Origin: Lysobacterales bacterium 63-13
GTDB lineage: Bacteria; Pseudomonadota; Gammaproteobacteria; Xanthomonadales; Rhodanobacteraceae
Assembly (NCBI GenBank): GCA_001899855.1
Contig: MKWR01000002.1
Span: forward strand, 1-64,000
Length of the DNA stretch: 64,000 nt
Reading direction: 5' to 3'
Part shown: positions 31,067 to 39,067 of the stretch, one piece after another
How positions within the stretch are numbered: the first letter of the stretch is position 1
Layout: each line of letters opens with the position of its first letter
The notes under the pieces: model-generated
Database searches by the model: none
What the model was told of the DNA's origin: nothing
Seen by the model: only the letters and a program-made list of their open reading frames with translations
Program-made: the position numbers and the translations under genes

Positions 31067-31895
31067 GAGGTGTGCGGTTCTTTCCGGTCGGGGTGGTGGC
31101 GTCGAGAAACGGTTGCATGAGCATGCCACGAAGCCGCTGCGAGGCGTCGTCGCGGAATTCGTCAAGGCCGAGGCGCATGCCCAGGTGGCCATCGCGCGGT
31201 TGCTCGGTGGCCGAGCCAAACAGGCGATCCCAGATGCTCAGCAGGTTGCCGTAGTTGCTGTCGGTTTCCTCGCGGTGCACCGAATGATGCACGCGATGCC
31301 AGTCGGGGGTGATGACGAACCGGCGCAAGCCTTGATCCCAGCGCTTGGCGATGCGGATGTCGGCATGCGAGAACAGGGCAAATGCGGCAAGCAGGATCTC
31401 GTAGCACAGGACGGCAAGCGGCGCGGCACCAAGCGCGGCAATGACCAGCGCCTTGCAGAGCAGCGAAAACACGATCTCGAACGGATGGAAACGCAAGCCC
31501 AGGGTCAGCTCGAAATTGAGATCGGTATGGTGCAGGCGATGCAGGCGCCACAGCCACGGCAACTCATGCATGGCCCGGTGCTGCCAGTAGATGGCCAGGT
31601 CGAGCACGATGATGGTGAGCGCAAATTCGATCGCCAGCGGCCACTCGAGCAGGTTGAACAGGCCAAGCTGCCTCTCGGCCAGCAGCGTGGCCAGGCCGAC
31701 CAGGGTCAGCGGCAGCAGCAGGTACACGATGGCGGCGGAAATCAGCGGCAAGGACAAATTGCGCACATAGCGGCCAGGTGCGGAATGATCGCCACGCCGC
31801 GGCATGCGCAGCTGCAGCACGAGGAGGACGGCAAACACGCTGGCAACCACCGCAAAGCGGGTCGATGCGGCATGCGTGAGCAGCCACGCGATCAC
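31059..31895 (-). CDS. Sterol desaturase/fatty acid hydroxylase-type membrane di-iron enzyme
   Basis: A 278-residue membrane protein with about five helices and the histidine clusters of the family: WQHRAMH, HRLHHTD, and HRVHHSVH. These bind two irons for hydroxylation or desaturation of lipid substrates. A GTG start at 31895 overlaps the stop of the upstream glycosyltransferase gene by 4 nt, and its own end overlaps arsS by 8 nt, so it belongs firmly to the arsenosugar operon. The substrate is unknown; a lipid carrying the arsenosugar, or its sugar-linked alkyl chain, is a reasonable idea. Confidence 0.88.
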   Translation of the reverse strand: MIAWLLTHAASTRFAVVASVFAVLLVLQLRMPRRGDHSAPGRYVRNLSLPLISAAIVYLLLPLTLVGLATLLAERQLGLFNLLEWPLAIEFALTIIVLDLAIYWQHRAMHELPWLWRLHRLHHTDLNFELTLGLRFHPFEIVFSLLCKALVIAALGAAPLAVLCYEILLAAFALFSHADIRIAKRWDQGLRRFVITPDWHRVHHSVHREETDSNYGNLLSIWDRLFGSATEQPRDGHLGMRLGLDEFRDDASQRLRGMLMQPFLDATTPTGKNRTPHA

Positions 31896-32581
31896 GTGCA
31901 AGGCTCCGCGATCGTCGACAATTCGGCAAGCAGATCGATCATGCCTTGCTGTTCGACAGTCGCGGCCGGCAGTGCCTGCAGTTGCGCGCGGACAGCGGCG
32001 AAGTCGGCGAGCGTATCGATGTCCTGCAGGCTGGCGAGTTCGCACCAGTCACCAAACGCATCCATGGCACGGACGAATTCATTGGCCGTGGCAGCCTCGC
32101 TGTAACGCGGCTCGAGCCATGCCGGCGTGGCGATATCCCGATTGCCGCCAAACAGCCAGAAGCCGCCATCGACAGCGCGTCCCAGCGCCAGCCGTGCGGG
32201 TTCACCAGCAAGCCAGGCGGCCGCCTGCAGGAGCATGTCCGCTTGCAGTTGCGGGGCATCCGCACCAACCAGGATCACGCCGGCGTGCAGCTCGCGCAGT
32301 TGCCGATAGACCGACGCCATGCGTTCGCCCAGCGAACCTTCGCCCTGCTCGACGTGGGCAAGGCCGGGCCAGAACGCCGCACTCGCCGGGGCCGCTTCGG
32401 CGAGCGCCCAATAGCCACGGATGGTGCCGTTCGCACTGGCCTGTGCGACCACCGAGCGCACCGCTGCCGCCGATGCGCAATGCAGGCGCTCGGCCTGGCG
32501 GCGACCAATGCCCGGCCACAGCCGTGTCTTCACCGCGGATAGCTGCGGCGTCTTGACGAAGATGGCGACGGCACAACTCAT
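31892..32581 (-). CDS. rSAM-associated glycosyltransferase 1 (DUF2064, TIGR04282 type)
   Basis: A 229-residue protein with a CofC/nucleotidyltransferase-like fold: MSCAVAIFVKTPQLSAVKTRL (Lys-rich nucleotide loop), then GADAPQLQADMLLQAA and GRAVDGGFWLFGG. The family regularly sits beside arsS and arsM in arsenosugar clusters. It may transfer or activate the sugar part; the exact reaction is not established from sequence. Overlaps both neighbours by 4 nt. Confidence 0.85.
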   Translation of the reverse strand: MSCAVAIFVKTPQLSAVKTRLWPGIGRRQAERLHCASAAAVRSVVAQASANGTIRGYWALAEAAPASAAFWPGLAHVEQGEGSLGERMASVYRQLRELHAGVILVGADAPQLQADMLLQAAAWLAGEPARLALGRAVDGGFWLFGGNRDIATPAWLEPRYSEAATANEFVRAMDAFGDWCELASLQDIDTLADFAAVRAQLQALPAATVEQQGMIDLLAELSTIAEPCT

Positions 32582-33267
32582 GCGCGTTCGATCGCGGCAC
32601 GTGCGCGTGCCTGGCGCGAGAATTCGGCGGCCTGCGCGCGGGTCAGGCACAGGTGTTGCCAGGTCGTTCGCCACCAGCCTTGTTCGGCATAGCGGCGGGC
32701 GCTGGTGCGCAGGCTTGCGCCGAGCGCGCGCACGGGGATGCGGCGGGCGTGCGCGGCCCACACCAGGGCGTGATCCTCGCCCTTGCCGATGCCTTCATCG
32801 AAGCCGCCAAGGGCGCGCAACACGCGTCTCGGCATGAGCAGGCCCTGGTCGCCAAACGGCAGGCCAAGGAGACGGCTGCGCAAGGCCGCACCCCAGGCGT
32901 TGAGGAACATCCAGCGCGGACCGTCATCGAGAAAGCGCAGTTGGAAGTAGCCAATGGCGTCTTCGTCCCTGCCCACGAATTCGTGCATGGCCGCAAGGGT
33001 CGCAGGGGTCAGTGCGGAATCGGCGTGCAGGAACCACAGCCAGTCGGCCGTGCTTGCGGCAACGCCGGCATTGAGCTGGCGCGGGCGCCCGACGGGTGCA
33101 TGCAGAACCTTGAAGGTGCTCGAGTGCACGTCCACAGCTGCTTCGTCGCCTTCGGCCAGCACCAGGCGGATTTCCCTGGCGTCCGCGCCCTGCAGTTGCG
33201 CCAGCAGCGTGCGCCAGGTGATGTCGCCGGGCGCAGCGGGAACAATGATGGCGACATTCGCGGACAC
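32578..33267 (-). CDS. rSAM-associated glycosyltransferase 2 (TIGR04283 type)
   Basis: A 229-residue GT-A family 2 glycosyltransferase. VAIIVPAAPGD is the nucleotide-binding strand, GRPRQLNAGVAAS and WFLHADSAL contain the metal-binding Asp-containing motif (HAD), and GGFDEGIGKGEDHALVWAA is the acceptor-side acidic motif. It starts 2 nt after arsM ends and overlaps the next gene by 4 nt. Likely adds a sugar or glycerol unit to the arsenoriboside. Confidence 0.87.
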   Translation of the reverse strand: MSANVAIIVPAAPGDITWRTLLAQLQGADAREIRLVLAEGDEAAVDVHSSTFKVLHAPVGRPRQLNAGVAASTADWLWFLHADSALTPATLAAMHEFVGRDEDAIGYFQLRFLDDGPRWMFLNAWGAALRSRLLGLPFGDQGLLMPRRVLRALGGFDEGIGKGEDHALVWAAHARRIPVRALGASLRTSARRYAEQGWWRTTWQHLCLTRAQAAEFSRQARARAAIERA

Positions 33268-33269
33268 GA

Positions 33270-34328
33270 TCAGCAGCAGCCTTGCGTGGCCTCGATTGTT
33301 GCGCTCGCGGCGCTGGCCGGGTTTGAAGACATGGAGGCGAACAGGCCGTAATGCACGCGCCGCTCGCCATGCAGGTCGAAGTGGCCGGCAAGGCGGGTTG
33401 CCGCGAGCATGTCGAAGGTATTGCCGCAGACGGGTGTCGGCTTGCCCGTCTCGAAGCGGTGATGGTCATCGAGCAGGTAGGCATGCGGTTGCCCGGCGAT
33501 GCTGCCGCGATAGGTCGCGATCTGCCCGTAGTCCTCGCAGCGGTCCTCGAGATCGAGCTTGAATGCGCGCAAGGTCATCGAGCGGAAAGCGACCATGCCG
33601 ATGCGCGCAATGATCTGCGCATCGTTCAACGCAATCGGTGCCTGGCTGACGCAGCGCACGTCGGCGCAGCCAATGCGGCCAAGCATGCGCCGGAAATCCT
33701 CGACATACAGCGCACCGGACAGGCATTCGCCGAGCAGCACCGGATCGCTGCGCAGTGCCGGCGGGATGCGTCGATCGGCGAAGACATCGGAGAAATGCAG
33801 TTCACCGCCGGGCTTGAGGACGCGGAAGATCTCGGCGAAGACCTTTTCCTTGTCCGGCGAGAGATTGAGGACGCAGTTGGAGATGACGATATCGACGCTG
33901 GCATCGGCAATGCCGCAGGCAGCGAGGTCTTCGATGCGGCCTTCAATCAATTGCACATTGGATCGTGCATGGCCGTAACGCTCGGCTTGCCAGGCCTGGT
34001 GGCGGCGCGCGACGGCAAGTTGCTCGGGGGTCATGTCGATGCCGATGACGTGCCCGCGCTCGCCGACCAGGCGCGACAACAGGTAGACATCGCGGCCCGT
34101 GCCGCAACCGAGATCGAGCACGGTCTTGCCGCAAACCACGGCAGGCATCGGCGAGCCGCAGCCATAGAAGCGCGCGGTGATTTCGGGATGGATGTCGGCG
34201 AGCTGGCTGCGCAGGGCAGGCGGCATCGATTCACTCGGGCAGCAGGCACCGGTCTTCAGGTCGCTGCTCGCTTGCAGGACTTCGCCGTAGTAGCGGCGGA
34301 CCTCGTCGTGATCGCTGGAGGGGGTCAT
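33270..34328 (-). CDS. arsM: Arsenite S-adenosylmethionine methyltransferase
   Basis: A 352-residue SAM-dependent enzyme that methylates arsenite. The SAM motif is VLDLGCGTGRDVYLLSRLVG; arsenic-binding cysteines lie in TGACCPSE (near residue 29), ISNCVLNLSPDK, and LLGECLSGALY. The C-terminal domain fits ArsM. The start at 34328 is preceded by AGGAAA at good spacing; the ATG 15 nt upstream is the alternative. It provides the methylated arsenic that ArsS uses, and ends in Gln-Gly-Cys-Cys, an extra possible arsenic-binding pair. Confidence 0.92.
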   Translation of the reverse strand: MTPSSDHDEVRRYYGEVLQASSDLKTGACCPSESMPPALRSQLADIHPEITARFYGCGSPMPAVVCGKTVLDLGCGTGRDVYLLSRLVGERGHVIGIDMTPEQLAVARRHQAWQAERYGHARSNVQLIEGRIEDLAACGIADASVDIVISNCVLNLSPDKEKVFAEIFRVLKPGGELHFSDVFADRRIPPALRSDPVLLGECLSGALYVEDFRRMLGRIGCADVRCVSQAPIALNDAQIIARIGMVAFRSMTLRAFKLDLEDRCEDYGQIATYRGSIAGQPHAYLLDDHHRFETGKPTPVCGNTFDMLAATRLAGHFDLHGERRVHYGLFASMSSNPASAASATIEATQGCC

Positions 34329-34374
34329 GGGGTTTCCTGTCATTGATGGAATCTGCGGCGGCATTATCCCGCAC

Positions 34375-36516
34375 TCATCGCCTGCGCCAGGCAAAAAAGC
34401 GTTCGGCCAGGCGCAAGGCGCCTTGCGGCGCATGGGCGCGTTTCCAGGCCCCGGCCGCCATCTTCGTGGCCTCGCCAAGGGTCGGGTAGACATGGATCGT
34501 GCCGAGCAGCTTGTTCAGGCCAATGCCGTGTTTCATGGCGAGGACGAACTCGGCCAGCAGGTCGCCCGCGTGTTCGCCGACGATGGTCGCACCGAGGATG
34601 CGGTCCTTGCCCGGCGCGGTGAGGATCTTCACGTAGCCGTGGTCGGCCGCGTCGGTGATGGCCCGATCGAGGTCGTCGAGGTTGTAGCGGGTCACTTCAA
34701 CCTCGATGCCTTGCGCCCTGGCCTCGGTTTCGGACAAGCCGACGCGGGCGACCTCTGGATCGGTGAAGGTCGCCCAGGGAATCACCCGGTAATCGACCTT
34801 GAAACTCCAGAACGGCGCAAGCAGGGCATTGACCGCTGCGTACCAGGCCTGCTGCGAGGCGACGTGGGTGAACTGGTATGGCCCGGCGACGTCGCCGGCG
34901 ACGAAGATGTTCGGGAAGTTCGTGCGCAACAGGGCGTCGTTGCGGATGGTGCCGCGCGGATCGATTTCCACGCCGAGCGCTTCGAGGCCGAAGCCGCTGA
35001 CATTCGGCTTGCGTCCCAATGCGAGCAGGAGGCGATCGAAGGCGAAGCGCATTTCCTCGCCATCGCGCCTGCCGATGAGGACGCCGCCCGCCTTGTCGCC
35101 TTCGACGCGGATGGCCTCGCAATTGCTGACCACCTCGATGCCTTCGGCGGCAAAGCGGTCGGCGATGATCTTCGAGGCGTCGGCATCTTCACGCGGCAGC
35201 AGGCGTGAATCCTTCTGCACCAGGCTGACCTTGCTGCCAAGGCGTGCGAACGCCTGGGCTAACTCGCAGCCGATCGGGCCGCCACCGACGATGACCAGGT
35301 TCTTCGGCAGTTCACGGATTTCCCACAAGGTATCCGACGTGCGGAAATCGACGGCGTCGAGCCCCTCGATGGCGGGCACGCGCGCCTGCGCACCACTGGC
35401 GATGATCAGGCTGCGTGCGCTGAGGCGTTGTCCATCGACTTCGACTTGCCATGGCGAAACAATGCGCGCATCGCCCTTGATCACCTCGACGCCAAGGCCG
35501 CGGTAGCGTTCGACCGAATCATGCGGCGCGATCCTGGCGATGACCTCGTGCACGCGCTGCATCACCTTGGCAAAGTCGACGGAGGCCGTGGCCCCGGCAA
35601 TGCCGTAGCGCTCCGCGTTGCGTACATCGGCCAGCAGTCGCGCACTGCGCAGCAGGGCCTTGGACGGCACGCAGCCGGTATTCAGACAATCACCGCCCAT
35701 CCGGTGGCGCTCGATCAGGGCAACCCGGGCTTTGACCGCAGCGGCAATATAGGCCGAGACCAGACCCGCCGAGCCGGCACCGATGACGATCAGGTTGTAG
35801 TCGAATCGCCGCGGACGCCGGTAGCCGCGATAGACGCGCCGCGCCTGCATCCAGCGGGTCAGCCAGCGCATCAGCAGGGGCAGGATGCCTAGCAGGACGA
35901 ACGCGGCAATCAGGCCCGGCGAAAGAATGCCGGCGAGGCTGTCGATGCGGGCCAGTTGCGTGCCGGCATACACATAGGCAATGGTGCCCGGCAGCATGCC
36001 GACCTGGCTGACCAGGTAGAAGACGCCGGTCTTCAGCGCGGTCAGGCCGGCGAGCAGGTTGACCAGGAAAAACGGGAATGCCGGGACCAGGCGCAGTGAA
36101 AACAGGTAGAGCGCGCCATCCCGCTGGATGCCTTCATCAAATGCGCGCAGGCGCTGGCCGTATTTCGCGCGCAGGCTGTCGCGCAGGAGAAAACGTGACA
36201 CCAGGAAAGCCAGGGTCGCGCCGATCGAACTGGCAAACGACGCCAAAAGCGTTCCCTCGAGCATGCCGAACAAGGCCCCGGCGGCCAGCGTGAGGATGGC
36301 CGCGCCGGGCAGCGACAAGGCGGCAACGGCGACATAGACGAGGAAGAAGCTGGCAAGTGCGAGCAGGTGGTTGCTGGCAACCCATGCGCCCAGTGCATGC
36401 TGGCGCGCCTTCAATCCCTGCAAGGTGAGTTCGGCCAGCAATCCGCTGCGCCAAAGCAGGAGGCCCACCACGATGAGGAAAGCGAGCAAGCTCCAGCGGA
36501 TCCAGGATCGGGACAC
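34375..36516 (-). CDS. VTT (TVP38/TMEM64) membrane domain fused to a pyridine nucleotide-disulfide oxidoreductase
   Basis: A 713-residue fusion. Residues 1-230 are a VTT/DedA-like membrane domain (GALFGMLEGTLLASFASSIG; LRLVPAFPFFLVNLLAGLT). Residues 240-713 are an FAD enzyme: GAGSAGLVSAYIAA, the redox-active pair in GGDCLNTGCVPSK, the NAD(P)H motif VGGGPIGCELAQAF, FAD motif FVAGDVAG, and dimer-interface HVYPTLGEA. Mercuric-reductase traits (N-terminal HMA, C-terminal Cys pair) are absent. The GTG at 36516 has an AGGA ribosome site. Standing first in the arsenosugar operon, it may reduce an arsenic-thiol or disulfide intermediate at the membrane; this is inferred. Confidence 0.85.
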   Translation of the reverse strand: MSRSWIRWSLLAFLIVVGLLLWRSGLLAELTLQGLKARQHALGAWVASNHLLALASFFLVYVAVAALSLPGAAILTLAAGALFGMLEGTLLASFASSIGATLAFLVSRFLLRDSLRAKYGQRLRAFDEGIQRDGALYLFSLRLVPAFPFFLVNLLAGLTALKTGVFYLVSQVGMLPGTIAYVYAGTQLARIDSLAGILSPGLIAAFVLLGILPLLMRWLTRWMQARRVYRGYRRPRRFDYNLIVIGAGSAGLVSAYIAAAVKARVALIERHRMGGDCLNTGCVPSKALLRSARLLADVRNAERYGIAGATASVDFAKVMQRVHEVIARIAPHDSVERYRGLGVEVIKGDARIVSPWQVEVDGQRLSARSLIIASGAQARVPAIEGLDAVDFRTSDTLWEIRELPKNLVIVGGGPIGCELAQAFARLGSKVSLVQKDSRLLPREDADASKIIADRFAAEGIEVVSNCEAIRVEGDKAGGVLIGRRDGEEMRFAFDRLLLALGRKPNVSGFGLEALGVEIDPRGTIRNDALLRTNFPNIFVAGDVAGPYQFTHVASQQAWYAAVNALLAPFWSFKVDYRVIPWATFTDPEVARVGLSETEARAQGIEVEVTRYNLDDLDRAITDAADHGYVKILTAPGKDRILGATIVGEHAGDLLAEFVLAMKHGIGLNKLLGTIHVYPTLGEATKMAAGAWKRAHAPQGALRLAERFFAWRRR

Positions 36517-36796
36517 TGTTTTTCCTCGGCGCGGGCAGGACAGGGCGGCATTGACGGGAACGGCGCGGAGCGGAAAATCATTCGCGTGCGGATCGCCCGG
36601 CCGGGATCGAGTATCGGTCAATTCACGGCAGGGCGCCGGACCCGCCCGCTGCCGTGGCACCCTGCGATCACCCTGCGGCGTGGCCCATGTATCATGCGGT
36701 GCTTCATCGGCAAGGTGCGTTCGCAGTCCCTGAGACAGCAGACCGCATCATTGCACTGGACATGGCCGGATCGAATCGACAACGAGGAGCGATGCA

Positions 36797-37285
36797 ATGG
36801 CAAGGGGCGTGAACAAGGTCATCCTGGTGGGCAATCTCGGCGCGGATCCCGAGGTCAAATACACGGCCGGCGGCACCGCGGTCTGCACGCTCAGCGTGGC
36901 AACGTCGGAATCCTGGAAGGACAAGCAGACCGGCGAGCAGCAGGAGCGCACCGAGTGGCATCGCGTGAAGATGTTCGGCCGGCTTGCGGAAATCGCCGGC
37001 GAGTACCTGAAGAAGGGTCGCCAGGTGTATGTCGAAGGCTCGATCCGCACTGAAAAGTACACCGACAAGGAAGGCATCCAGCGCTACAGCACCGACATCA
37101 TCGGCAACGAGATGCAGATGCTCGGTGGCAATGAGGGAGGCGGTGGTGGCGGCGGTGGCAGCCGTGAGCGTGGCGGCGACAGGCCCGAACGTGGCGCTCC
37201 ACGCGGCGCACAGGCCGCACCGGCTCGGCAGGTTCCCGCAGCGGCGCGTGACGACAATTTCGAGGACGACGAGATTCCGTTCTAA
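36797..37285 (+). CDS. ssb: Single-stranded DNA-binding protein
   Basis: A 162-residue protein with an OB-fold domain (1-110; [43 protein letters not shown]), a Gly-rich linker with a run of Gly codons, and the acidic tail [10 protein letters not shown] that binds partner proteins. Typical length. Alone in its unit, with uvrA not adjacent. Confidence 0.97.
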   Translation: MARGVNKVILVGNLGADPEVKYTAGGTAVCTLSVATSESWKDKQTGEQQERTEWHRVKMFGRLAEIAGEYLKKGRQVYVEGSIRTEKYTDKEGIQRYSTDIIGNEMQMLGGNEGGGGGGGGSRERGGDRPERGAPRGAQAAPARQVPAAARDDNFEDDEIPF

Positions 37286-37316
37286 AGGCGGCTTGACAGT
37301 ATTTGCCGATGCGATG

Positions 37317-37341
37317 AAGAGCCCTCTCGACGAGGGCTCTT
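37317..37341 (+). terminator. Terminator after ssb
   Basis: AGAGCCCTC/GAGGGCTCT around a short loop, followed by TTCGTT. The T-run is short, so efficiency may be moderate. Confidence 0.55.
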
Positions 37342-37383
37342 TCGTTCGTGCTTGCCTGCCCTGCGCGTGACTCCGCGTGCGAA

Positions 37384-37716
37384 TCAGCCCGGCATCTTGC
37401 GTGACAGGTGATAGGCGACGAGGTTGCCGATGCCGGTGGCACCGAGCAGGATCGACAGTACGCCGGGAGTGAAATCGCGCCAGCCGAACGCTTCCATCAG
37501 GCCAAAGCCAATGGCCAGGGCGACGAGGACCACGCCCCAGCGCAAGGTGGCATGACGGCGGCGCAATTCGTCGGCTTCGACGATGGACTGGATCAGTTCC
37601 TGCGAAACGTTCGAGGCGACCAGCTGCTTGCGCACGCGCGCATCGACGACCGCCTTGATCGCATAGGTGATGCAGACGAAAAGGGTGATCGGGATCATCA
37701 AATCAAGGTTTTGCAT
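37384..37716 (-). CDS. Small membrane protein (DUF6249-like)
   Basis: A 110-residue protein with three predicted membrane helices (about 6-24, 58-75, 86-104) and a charged helix between (VDARVRKQLVASNVSQELIQSIVEADE). The pattern resembles small DUF6249 membrane proteins often next to ECF-type sigma factors. The start at 37716 has AGGG upstream; the longer frame is unlikely. It is divergent from the sigma factor gene, so both may share a regulatory region. Function unknown. Confidence 0.6.
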   Translation of the reverse strand: MQNLDLMIPITLFVCITYAIKAVVDARVRKQLVASNVSQELIQSIVEADELRRRHATLRWGVVLVALAIGFGLMEAFGWRDFTPGVLSILLGATGIGNLVAYHLSRKMPG

Positions 37717-37828
37717 GGGGTTGCCCTGGTTGTGGGTTGCGGTGCGCAGAACGGGATACGGCCAGTGCTGGCGCGGTTGCATTGCATGTGCTTGCAACCA
37801 CCGGCCTCGAGGGCGTATCTGAGGAAGG

Positions 37829-38416
37829 GTGAATGACAGCCCGACCAGCCATGCCGAGGACCAGGCCCTCGTCAATGCCGTCCTGAACGGATCGCCGGGC
37901 GCGTTCGAGCGCCTCGTGCGCGACTACCAGAAGCTCTGCTGGCACGTGATCCAGCGCATGGTCGGGCACGTCGAGGACACCCGCGAGCTGTGCCAGGAGA
38001 CCTTCCTTCGCGTGCATCAATACCTGCATCAGTATCGCAACGAGAGTGCCTTGAAATCGTGGATTGCCCAGGTTGCCTATTCGGTGGCCAAGCGCCATCT
38101 CGAACGCAAGCGCATTCCGCTGGCCGAACCCGACGCGGATGCGGACGGGCTCTCGCCGCTCGATCGTGTCAGCGATGATTTCGACATCGAGACAGCCAGC
38201 ATCGACAACCAGATGGCCGGTCATCTGCACGCGGCCATCGAGTGCCTGCCGCCGCTGCAGCGAACGATCCTCACCCTTTACCATCTCGACGAGCTGCCGA
38301 TCGGCGATATTGCGCAGGTCACCGGCCTCGCCGAGGGCACCATCAAGAGCCACCTTTTCCGCAGTCGCAAGCAGTTGCGGGATGCGTTGAACGAGCACAT
38401 GGGAGTCGCCGCATGA
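37829..38416 (+). CDS. Sigma-70 family (ECF) RNA polymerase sigma factor
   Basis: A 195-residue sigma factor with region 2 (YQKLCWHVIQRMVGHVEDTRELCQETFLRVH) and region 4 (LPPLQRTILTLYHLDELPIGDIAQVT, then GTIKSHLFRSRKQL). No region 1.1 or 3, so it is of the extracytoplasmic-function type. GTG start at 37829 with GAGGAAG upstream. The stop overlaps the next gene (ATGA), which encodes a membrane protein, probably its anti-sigma factor. Confidence 0.92.
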   Translation: MNDSPTSHAEDQALVNAVLNGSPGAFERLVRDYQKLCWHVIQRMVGHVEDTRELCQETFLRVHQYLHQYRNESALKSWIAQVAYSVAKRHLERKRIPLAEPDADADGLSPLDRVSDDFDIETASIDNQMAGHLHAAIECLPPLQRTILTLYHLDELPIGDIAQVTGLAEGTIKSHLFRSRKQLRDALNEHMGVAA

Positions 38417-38841
38417 ATCCGGACGAACGTGAATGGCAAGCCCAGGAAGCCGCCACGGACTTTGTGCGCAGCGGCACGGCCCTGCATGACCTGGATCCTG
38501 CCAGCGCCAGCTACGTGGCACTGGTTCGCGCCTTGCGCGAGCCGATCGAGGTGCAACTGCCGGCCGATTTCGCCCGGCGCGTCGCCCTGCGTGCCGATGC
38601 CGAGGCATCGGCGAGAGCCGTTGAATCGCGTCTCGAACAACGCTTGTTGTGGATACTCGGCGTGCTCTTCGGCATTGCCGCACTTGCTGCCGCGGTCATT
38701 TACGGAGGCAACTGGCTGCAGCCATCGATCGATCTCACCAGGCAGTTGATCAAGCCATCCTTGTTGCTGAGCCTGGCAGGCTGCCTCGCCGTATCCGCAT
38801 TCTCGCAGCAGCTGCCGCGGGCAACTCGGCGCGACGCCTGA
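38413..38841 (+). CDS. Membrane protein, probable anti-sigma factor
   Basis: A 142-residue protein with a soluble N-terminal part (1-80) and two membrane helices (about 80-99 and 112-130). It overlaps the sigma factor gene by 4 nt, the usual arrangement for an anti-sigma factor. There is no zinc-binding HxxxCxxC motif, so it is not a ZAS-type protein; no clear family recognised. Confidence 0.6.
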   Translation: MNPDEREWQAQEAATDFVRSGTALHDLDPASASYVALVRALREPIEVQLPADFARRVALRADAEASARAVESRLEQRLLWILGVLFGIAALAAAVIYGGNWLQPSIDLTRQLIKPSLLLSLAGCLAVSAFSQQLPRATRRDA

Positions 38842-39067
38842 TCCGCACGGATCATCCCGCGTTCGCCGCAAAGCGGGCGCCGACCGGCGACATCTCCGCC
38901 CCTGCGGCGTATCATCGGCATCCCGTCGCCACCAGGGCTTCGCGCCCAGCGCGCGCAGCATCCCGGGCAGACGCTTTCCGCCCAACCTGACCTATCGCAA
39001 TGCCGCGAAAACGGCCCACCGACATTCCCTGATCCTGCCTTGCGCACGCATGGCGGAATGCGAGCGC

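Noticed and set aside
34375-36516. Mercuric reductase (merA)
   Set aside because: No HMA domain and no C-terminal Cys pair; no mer genes nearby.
38842-39067. Mg2+ riboswitch upstream of mgtE
   Set aside because: No M-box core or terminator/antiterminator pair could be recognised.
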